From JBBDXI01 sp040902425 (lineage in GTDB: Bacteria > Planctomycetota > Phycisphaerae > Phycisphaerales > UBA1924): a DNA stretch of 20,744 nt. Location of the stretch: positions 1 to 20,744 of the forward strand of contig JBBDXI010000073.1 of the NCBI GenBank assembly GCA_040902425.1. The letters run 5' to 3'. Positions 15,988 through 20,744 of this stretch are shown here, piece by piece (the stretch's first letter is position 1; each line of letters begins with the position of its first letter). The position numbers and the translations under genes were made by a program. The notes beneath the pieces were generated by a model. It was not told where the DNA came from and ran no database searches. It saw only the letters and a list, made by a program, of their open reading frames with translations.

Positions 15988-15990
15988 CTC

Positions 15991-16125
15991 CTTCTCCCTG
16001 AATTCGACGACGTGCGGGACATCCAGAGAACATTGCTGAGCCGGGGGCTCACCCCCACGCTCAAGGCCGATGAGTCGACCTCTGGGCCGGCGAGCCTGAT
16101 GCTGACGGATCCGGACGGGACCCCC
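15991..16125 (+). pseudogene. VOC/glyoxalase-fold gene fragment (45 codons)
   Basis: In + strand frame 1 the codons read LLPEFDDVRDIQRTLLSRGL, then TPTL, then ADESTSGPASLMLTDPDGTP. This matches the last beta-alpha-beta unit of a VOC (glyoxalase/bleomycin-resistance) domain, with its conserved DDV turn, GL/GV after the helix, and terminal DPDGNP-like motif. No start codon, N-terminal half or stop belongs to it. On its left the sequence is AraC-like on the opposite strand, and on its right an unrelated conserved protein begins within about 20 bp. It is best read as an internal scrap left by deletion or recombination. Catalytic activity is not expected. Confidence 0.6.
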
Positions 16126-16142
16126 TGGGGCTGGGGGCCGTT

Positions 16143-16775
16143 GACCGCGAGATTCGCATCAACGAACTCGCCGAGCGGGCGAAGGAGTTCGGCATCGCCC
16201 CCGAACGCAGCCCCGACTGCCCGCCGGAGGTGCACGAGGAGTTCCTGCGGAACGTCATCGACTACGACTCGGCCCCGCTCGGCACGCGCTTCCGCCAGCT
16301 CCTGAAGGCCGGCGTGGCCCTGCCCGCGCCGGAGTCGCTCGACGATGCGGCCCTGCACGCCAAGATCTGGGAGATTGTCCGGAGGCTCGCGGAGTGGGAT
16401 GTGTACCTCGCCCACACCGACCACCTCAGCGACCGCGAGCTCTACGAGCACCTCTGGCGCGACTCGCTGCGCGAGCAGGGGCCGATCTTCCCGCCCGGGT
16501 CGGGATGGATCAACCACATCGACCTCATCGGGGGCTGCAGCGAGGAGGACATCGAGGTCGGCCTGCGCTACTACGACGACGAGGAGCAGCGGCAGCGGTG
16601 GTCGAGCGAGTTCCCGGATTACGTCATCCCGCCCCACGAGAGCCCGCCCTACGACCGGGACCGGCTCCTGCCCAAAGAGCCCCCGCCTCCGCCCCCGCCC
16701 AAGGGGGAGTGGGATGAGGACGAGGAGGATGAGGAGGACGGATTCGCCGATGGGCACGCGGACGAGGAGGAGTAA
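16143..16775 (+). CDS. Conserved hypothetical protein, start codon apparently lost
   Basis: This is an acidic soluble protein of about 210 residues, with no signal peptide or membrane segment. It resembles a planctomycete hypothetical family that I recognise only by pattern. Marks are an N-terminal DREIRINELAERAKEFG helix, SPDCPPEVHEEFL, a YLAHTDHLSDRELYEHLWRD core, HIDLIGG followed by EEDIEVGLRYYDDEE, and a Pro-rich then Asp/Glu-rich tail. The conserved sequence starts at about 16143. Between the preceding in-frame stop (16071-16073) and that point there is no ATG, GTG or TTG, only CTG codons at 16125 and 16131. The first standard start is GTG at 16230, which would drop about 29 conserved-looking residues and has no spaced Shine-Dalgarno sequence. 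It is therefore either 5'-truncated at the scar or uses CTG. Function is unknown. Confidence 0.6.
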   Translation, partial: DREIRINELAERAKEFGIAPERSPDCPPEVHEEFLRNVIDYDSAPLGTRFRQLLKAGVALPAPESLDDAALHAKIWEIVRRLAEWDVYLAHTDHLSDRELYEHLWRDSLREQGPIFPPGSGWINHIDLIGGCSEEDIEVGLRYYDDEEQRQRWSSEFPDYVIPPHESPPYDRDRLLPKEPPPPPPPKGEWDEDEEDEEDGFADGHADEEE

Positions 16776-16823
16776 CGGCCGCGCTCCCGCTCGGCCCGGG
16801 CGCGGGCGGGTCGTGTTCACCCA

Positions 16824-16845
16824 CGCCCTCGTGTCTAGGAGGGCG
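16824..16845. terminator. Hairpin between convergent genes, possible bidirectional terminator
   Basis: Perfect 7-bp arms CGCCCTC (16824-16830) and GAGGGCG (16839-16845) enclose an 8-nt loop. They lie in the 77-bp gap between the stop of the conserved + strand protein (16775) and the end of purE on the - strand (16853). There is no U tract on either strand, so it may slow transcription or protect 3' ends without being a classical terminator. Confidence 0.4.
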
Positions 16846-16852
16846 GTAACGG

Positions 16853-17353
16853 CTACTTCGTCGCCGGCTTGCGCGGGTCGCTGTCGGCGAGGAGGGCCTT
16901 GGTGCACGCATCGCGGAACTTGCGGACCGCCTCGCGGTGCTGGGGGTGCTTGGCGCCGACGATGTTGGCGGCCAGGATGGCGGCGTTGATCGCGCCGGGC
17001 TTCCCGATGGCCAGGGTGCCGACGGGCACCCCCCCCGGCATCTGGACGGTAGAGAGCAGGGCATCCAGCCCCTTCAGCGGCCCGCTCTCGATCGGCACGC
17101 CGAGGACCGGCAGGACGGTGTTGGCCGCGGTGACCCCCGCCAGGTGCGCCGCGGCCCCTGCGCCGGCGATGATCACCTGAAGGCCGCGCTGCTCGGCGCC
17201 CTTGGCCCACTCCAGCAGGGCCTCGGGCGTGCGGTGGGCGGAGAGGACGCGGGCCTCATAGGGGACGCCGAGCTGGTCGAGCGTGTCCGCCGCGTGGGAG
17301 AGGGTCTCCCAGTCGGACTTCGAGCCCATGATGATGCCGACGAGTGGCTGCAT
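16853..17353 (-). CDS. purE: N5-carboxyaminoimidazole ribonucleotide mutase PurE
   Basis: This 166-residue cytoplasmic enzyme is of the bacterial class I type. It converts N5-CAIR to CAIR in purine biosynthesis and normally works with PurK. The start ATG at 17353-17351 gives the standard N-terminus MQPLVGIIMGSKSDW. A longer frame with a TTG start at 17389 is rejected. Visible signatures are MGSKSDW (9-15), SAHRTP with the catalytic His (38-43), the GAGAAAHLAGV substrate loop (about 66-76), and TVQMPGGVPVGTLAIG with the following Ala-rich helix, all in family order and at family length. It lies 51 bp after the 97-residue gene and may share its transcript with infC. No purK is in the window. 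Confidence 0.96.
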   Translation of the reverse strand: MQPLVGIIMGSKSDWETLSHAADTLDQLGVPYEARVLSAHRTPEALLEWAKGAEQRGLQVIIAGAGAAAHLAGVTAANTVLPVLGVPIESGPLKGLDALLSTVQMPGGVPVGTLAIGKPGAINAAILAANIVGAKHPQHREAVRKFRDACTKALLADSDPRKPATK

Positions 17354-17404
17354 GGGCGGAGCGTATCGCGGCGCCGGCGGCGTGGGCAACCGGCGCAGCG
17401 CGGG

Positions 17405-17694
17405 TCAGAGGCGCTGGGCCATGGCCGCGTCGAGCCCCGGCAACCAGCGGCGTACGGTGGCGGCGTCGAAGGTCGGGGGGATGGGGCGCTCCGCCCCGTG
17501 CTCCAGGAGGAGGCGCACGATCGTCTCGACCACCCGCGACGGGGGGTGCCGCCCGCCGCTCCAGTGCTCGTGATCGACCCAGGACAGCAGCACGATGTGC
17601 TCGACGGGCCCACGCCCGCCGTCGATGAACACGTGGTACCGCCACCCGTGGGCGGTCTCTTCCTCGGTGCGTACCTCGATCGAGGGCGGCCCGC

Positions 17695-17698
<4 letters not shown>
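17405..17698 (-). CDS. Small conserved hypothetical protein co-translated with infC
   Basis: This 97-residue soluble protein has no signal peptide or cysteine. The start GTG (17698-17696) overlaps the infC stop TGA (17697-17695) in a 4-nt GTGA, so translation is probably coupled to IF3. The sequence opens with beta-strand-like stretches (SIEVRTEEETAHGWRYHVFI) and then has an amphipathic helix RVVETIVRLLLEHG. It ends with FDAATVRRWLPGLDAAM, which looks like a short winged or helical cap. I do not recognise the family by name. The setting between infC and purE gives only a weak hint of a translation or growth-linked role. Confidence 0.75.
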
Positions 17699-18435
<737 letters not shown>

Positions 18436-18438
<3 letters not shown>

Positions 18439-18451
18439 GCGAAGGTCTCCT
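18436..18451 (-). promoter_or_regulatory. Shine-Dalgarno and AUC initiation region of infC
   Basis: On the - strand the order is AGGAGA, then CCTTCGC (7 nt), then ATC AAC GGC. This is the only well-placed ribosome binding site upstream of the conserved IF3 sequence, and no ATG, GTG or TTG follows at suitable spacing. Known infC genes often use AUU, with AUC or AUA as rarer variants. IF3 discriminates against such starts and so represses its own synthesis. Autoregulation here is inferred from that precedent. Confidence 0.6.
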
Positions 18452-18824
18452 GCGTGTGCGGAACGTGGACAAGGCGGCGGGCCCCCCCCCGGCCCGGGCC
18501 GGGAAATAAGGGCGAGCAGCACCCCGGGCAAGGGCCCCCGGGAGGGCACGGGGCTTGGCAGGGTCCCGCATCATCGGGCGGCAGCGCCCGGGAGAACGCG
18601 GGTGCGCGGGGCGGTTGGCGAGGGAGATTGAAGAGCGATCAGGATCAAGGTCGTACGGGAAGCCTCGCCAAAAGCGCCGCCGGGGGCCTCACGCGGGCCC
18701 CGGATGCCGAAACACTAACGCACACCCGCGCCTGAAGCAAGCCGAAAAAGCGGCGGCTCACCCGGCGCCGGGCGTGTGAAAGCGGCCGCCACGCGGGGGG
18801 GGCGGCCCGGTGTGGCCGGGAGGC
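18439..18824. other. Non-coding stretch upstream of infC
   Basis: No credible gene is seen in these 386 bases. It holds the infC leader, a nine-C run at 18482-18490 and a 12-bp palindrome CCCGGCGCCGGG at 18761-18772. A possible infC promoter on the - strand reads TTGCTT, 16 nt, TTAGTG (about 18712-18739), but this is weak. Near its right end are hairpin and T-run elements that could end the transcript of the 100-residue gene. Open frames across it have no conserved sequence. Confidence 0.4.
18741..18807 (-). terminator. Possible terminator region after the 100-residue gene
   Basis: On the - strand, GGCCGCC (18807-18801) and GGCGGCC (18790-18784) form a 7-bp stem with a 10-nt loop followed by GCTTTC. 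About 30 nt further, GCCGCCG is followed by CTTTTTCGG. Neither is ideal, but both lie just past the stop at 18825 and before the infC leader. Confidence 0.35.
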
Positions 18825-19127
18825 TCAGGCGACGCCGACGGGGGCGCGCCGGCGCATCTGGGAGAGGGCGTAGACGGCGGCCTCTTCCTCCGAGCGGCCC
18901 ACGACCGCGCCCGCGGCGCTCCCGCTCCCGTCGCGCCACTCGGCCCGGTAGCAGTCGAAGAGCTGGATGTGGCGGATCGCCAGGTCGTAGCCCGTGCGGC
19001 GGAACTCGTCGCGCACCCGGTTGACCTCCGGGTACGGGCGGCCGTCGGCGTGGTGGCGGCACCCGGAACTGTCCATCGCCCGCCAGCCGGACGCGTACAG
19101 CTCGTCGATCGCGAAGTCGAGCCCCAT
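18825..19127 (-). CDS. Conserved hypothetical protein (100 residues)
   Basis: This small soluble protein begins MGLDFAIDELYASGWRAMDS. The ATG at 19127-19125 has AAAGGGG a few bases upstream. Features are a Cys/His cluster SGCRHHADGRPYP, a VRDEFRRTGYDLAIRHI helix-strand, LFDCYRAEW, and a C-terminal GAVVGRSEEEAAVYALSQMRR helix. The pattern of conserved aromatic and charged residues suggests a folded single-domain protein. I have an impression of close relatives in other planctomycetes but know no function. It is transcribed alone, with about 215 bp before it. A weak promoter (TGGACC at 19254-19249, 18 nt, TAGCAT at 19230-19225) could serve it. A longer frame upstream to 20246 is open only because of the GC bias. 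Confidence 0.75.
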   Translation of the reverse strand: MGLDFAIDELYASGWRAMDSSGCRHHADGRPYPEVNRVRDEFRRTGYDLAIRHIQLFDCYRAEWRDGSGSAAGAVVGRSEEEAAVYALSQMRRRAPVGVA

Positions 19128-19204
19128 GAGCGCCCCTTTCCGCCCCCCTTGGTGCCGGGCGGGGACCGGGTCTGCCGGGCCGCCGGGCGGCGGGCCTGTA
19201 CGCA

Positions 19205-19224
19205 GCCCCCGGCGGATCGGGGGC
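19205..19224. other. GC-rich hairpin in the CPBP to 100-residue gene spacer
   Basis: GCCCCC (19205-19210) and GGGGGC (19219-19224) form a 6-bp stem around an 8-nt loop on either strand. It lies 118 nt after the CPBP stop and 78 nt before the next gene, directly beside the candidate -10 TAGCAT (19230-19225). It has no U tract, so it is either a weak terminator for the CPBP transcript or a leader structure of the 100-residue gene. Nothing else is recognisable in this 215-bp spacer. Confidence 0.3.
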
Positions 19225-19342
19225 ATGCTAGCCGACAGGGCCGATTCAGGTCCAGTGAAAGCCGGTCCGGCGGGCGTGGGTTGTGCGCTGGGGCCGAAGC
19301 TTGCGGCCGGTAACTTCCGCCAACGGCCGCCTGGCTGCCGGG

Positions 19343-20197
19343 TCAGAGCGTAGGCCGGATCACCAGGACGAAGATGTCGTACAAGGCGTGGACGCCGACC
19401 ACCACCCCGAAGCCGCGCTGCAGGTAGAGCACGCCGAAGTAGGCGCCGGCGCACACCAGCTGCGACGCCTCCAGGACCCGGACCTCCCCCCCGGGCCCCG
19501 TCACATCGTGGTAGGCCGCGAAGGCGGCGGCGGTCACCAGGACCGCAACGGCGCTCCCGACCCGGTTGCTCACGCGGGCGACGTCCACGAGGACCAAGTG
19601 CACGGCGGCGATGCCGACCATGCGGAACAGGAGCTCCTCGTAGAGGCCGGCCCCGATGGAGATGGTGGCCCGGGCCTGCCAGGAGAGGTCCATAAGGCCC
19701 CCAGCGCCGGACGCGAGGGCCGGGGCCGCGGTGCTGCCGGTGGCGTGGATGAGGGCCACGAGCACGATCAGCGGGATCGTCCACCCCACCGACTCCAGGG
19801 CCATGGCAGGGATGACCAGCGGGCGCAGCCGCCAGCGCTCGCCGGTGAAGAGGTGCCAGACGACCAGGACGGTCACGAGGGCGACGGCGGGGAGGAAACG
19901 GCCCACCGCGCCGAAATCCTGGAAGAAGCCGACGAGGATGCTGATGGCGCGGATGGTCTCGGTGAGCCCGCCCCCCCCGGAATCGCCGGAGAGGTACCGC
20001 GCCGAGCCGGCCTCGTACAGCAGCAGAAGCGGGAGGATGAAGGCCAGGATGTGCAGGGGCCGGCGGGATTCCTCGAAGTACCCGTGCGCGACGCCGCCGC
20101 GGCGCCCGGAGCTCACCGGGCGGTGCTGCAGGGTCCACCCTGCGCTCGCGCGGCGCGCGGCGCGAGACCTGGGTTGCTTGGCGGGCGAGGTCGGCAT
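19343..20197 (-). CDS. CPBP family intramembrane metalloprotease-like protein
   Basis: This 284-residue integral membrane protein belongs to the CPBP (CAAX protease and bacteriocin-processing, Abi) family. The family signatures are all present and in order. The EExxxR motif is EELLFR at 187-192, FxxxH is FAAYH at 226-230, and HxxxD is HALYD at 270-274. These residues form the expected metal-binding active site in the membrane. Hydrophobic segments are visible near 49-62, 85-113, 140-152, 216-229, 247-260 and 264-280. A basic, poorly conserved N-terminus of about 40 residues precedes YFEESRRPLHILAF. The ATG at 20197 is only 16 nt past the rpsT terminator hairpin, so expression may depend on readthrough or a promoter hidden in rpsT. 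The substrate is unknown. Confidence 0.9.
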   Translation of the reverse strand: MPTSPAKQPRSRAARRASAGWTLQHRPVSSGRRGGVAHGYFEESRRPLHILAFILPLLLLYEAGSARYLSGDSGGGGLTETIRAISILVGFFQDFGAVGRFLPAVALVTVLVVWHLFTGERWRLRPLVIPAMALESVGWTIPLIVLVALIHATGSTAAPALASGAGGLMDLSWQARATISIGAGLYEELLFRMVGIAAVHLVLVDVARVSNRVGSAVAVLVTAAAFAAYHDVTGPGGEVRVLEASQLVCAGAYFGVLYLQRGFGVVVGVHALYDIFVLVIRPTL

Positions 20198-20204
20198 GGG
20201 CCAG

Positions 20205-20234
20205 AAACAACAGGACCGCCCTGCGGGGCGGTCC
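20205..20234 (-). terminator. Intrinsic terminator of rpsT
   Basis: Perfect 9-bp arms GGACCGCCC (20213-20221) and GGGCGGTCC (20226-20234) close a 4-nt loop. On the - strand the stem is followed by TGTTGTTTC. It lies about 55 nt after the rpsT stop and in front of the CPBP gene. Confidence 0.75.
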
Positions 20235-20288
20235 GGGTCGGTTCATGCTACCGGAAACGCGGGGCGAGCGCCGCCGCCCCCGCCCGAG

Positions 20289-20591
20289 TCAGGAACCCTT
20301 GGACGCCTTGGCCGCGGCGGCGGGGGCGGTCTTGCGGGCCTTGAGGGCAGCGCTCATGCGGCTCTTGCGGCGGGCGGCCTGGTTCTTGTGGATCACGCCC
20401 TTGGCGGCGGTGCGGTCGACGACCTTGGCGCAGGCGCGCATGGCGGTGGTGGCCTCATCCACCGTGCCGTGGACCAGCTTGTCGCGGAACTCCTTGATGG
20501 CGTCGCGCATGGTGCGGAGCCGCCAGCGGTTGCGGGCCCGGGACTTGAGGTTCTGGCGGACTCGCTTGCGGGAGGAGATCGAATGAGCCAT
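20289..20591 (-). CDS. rpsT: 30S ribosomal protein S20
   Basis: This 100-residue basic protein binds 16S rRNA in the body of the 30S subunit. The family pattern is clear. The N-terminal MAHSISSRKRVRQNLKSRAR is followed by NRWRLRTMRDAIKEFRD, and the C-terminal HKNQAARRKSRMSAALKA corresponds to the conserved HKNKAARKKSRL segment. An Ala/Lys-rich tail adds about 12 residues over the usual 85-90. The ATG at 20591-20589 is preceded by GGAAGG about 9 nt upstream. It is a single-gene unit with its own promoter candidate and terminator, as is common for rpsT. Confidence 0.96.
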   Translation of the reverse strand: MAHSISSRKRVRQNLKSRARNRWRLRTMRDAIKEFRDKLVHGTVDEATTAMRACAKVVDRTAAKGVIHKNQAARRKSRMSAALKARKTAPAAAAKASKGS

Positions 20592-20676
20592 GGGGAGGTG
20601 CCTTCCGGGTCGGCTAGATCGGGGGGACGATGTTGCGGGGTCGGCCGCGGCCGCACTCGGGCGGTCGGGGAGGGGA

Positions 20677-20704
20677 AGTATCGCCCGGCGGGGGTGAGAA
20701 TCAA
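20677..20704 (-). promoter_or_regulatory. Candidate sigma-70 promoter of rpsT
   Basis: On the - strand, TTGATT (20704-20699), a 16-nt spacer and GATACT (20682-20677) match 4 of 6 consensus bases each. This is the least GC-rich part of the leader. A start near 20670 would give an untranslated leader of about 80 nt before the rpsT ATG. Confidence 0.45.
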
Positions 20705-20744
20705 GCCCGGCGCAGCCAGCGGGGGACTTGCCGGGGCCCCCAGC

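Noticed and set aside
15237..16150. tRNA-Pro as a phage or island attachment site
   Set aside because: I found no second copy of the tRNA 3' end (TTCAAATCCTCTCGCCCTG) and no integrase gene in the window, so only the gene truncations hint at past integration.
18439..18549. Longer infC beginning at 18549
   Set aside because: The extra 37 residues are Pro/Gly-rich translation of GC-rich leader with no IF3 similarity. They would overlap the Shine-Dalgarno sequence that serves the ATC start.
18761..18772. Palindrome CCCGGCGCCGGG as an operator
   Set aside because: Short GC palindromes are expected often at this base composition, and nothing else supports regulator binding.

Overview
The window is high-GC DNA and most likely chromosomal DNA from a planctomycete, probably a Phycisphaerae-like lineage. 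That placement is inference. It rests on the very high GC, the type IV pilus ATPase style, the dispersed short palindromic repeats, and small conserved proteins I associate with that phylum. No rRNA is present to settle it.

Positions 1-15111 (+ strand) hold one pilus or secretion assembly locus. In order it has the C-terminal part of a PilB/GspE-type ATPase, a PilT-type retraction ATPase, a complete PilB/GspE ATPase with a cyclic-di-GMP-type N-terminal domain, and a PilC/GspF platform protein. Five prepilin-like proteins follow, in the order and with the N-terminal character of type II secretion pseudopilins G, H, I, J and K. The last two are very large (587 and 1586 residues). A likely intrinsic terminator closes the block. 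The locus therefore joins a type IV pilus motor (extension and retraction ATPases) to a GHIJK pseudopilin set with outsized exported domains. No secretin, alignment proteins, prepilin peptidase or obvious major pilin is in view.

Positions 15237-16775 hold a tRNA-Pro(UGG) followed by what looks like a gene graveyard. It contains an AraC/GyrI-like regulator that seems cut at both ends, a 45-codon scrap of a VOC/glyoxalase-fold gene, and a conserved protein whose start codon appears to be missing.

Positions 16853-20591 (- strand) are housekeeping. Read in the direction of transcription they are rpsT (S20) with a promoter and a clear terminator, a CPBP membrane protease-like protein, a 100-residue conserved protein, infC (IF3), a 97-residue protein overlapping the infC stop by 4 nt, and purE. 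infC appears to start at an AUC codon behind a good Shine-Dalgarno sequence. That would fit the classical non-AUG autoregulation of IF3.

The points most worth checking are the giant GspK-like protein with a duplicated Ca-loop/NxNT module, a dispersed palindrome built into the leader peptide of the J-like pseudopilin, the decay zone beside the tRNA, and the AUC start of infC.
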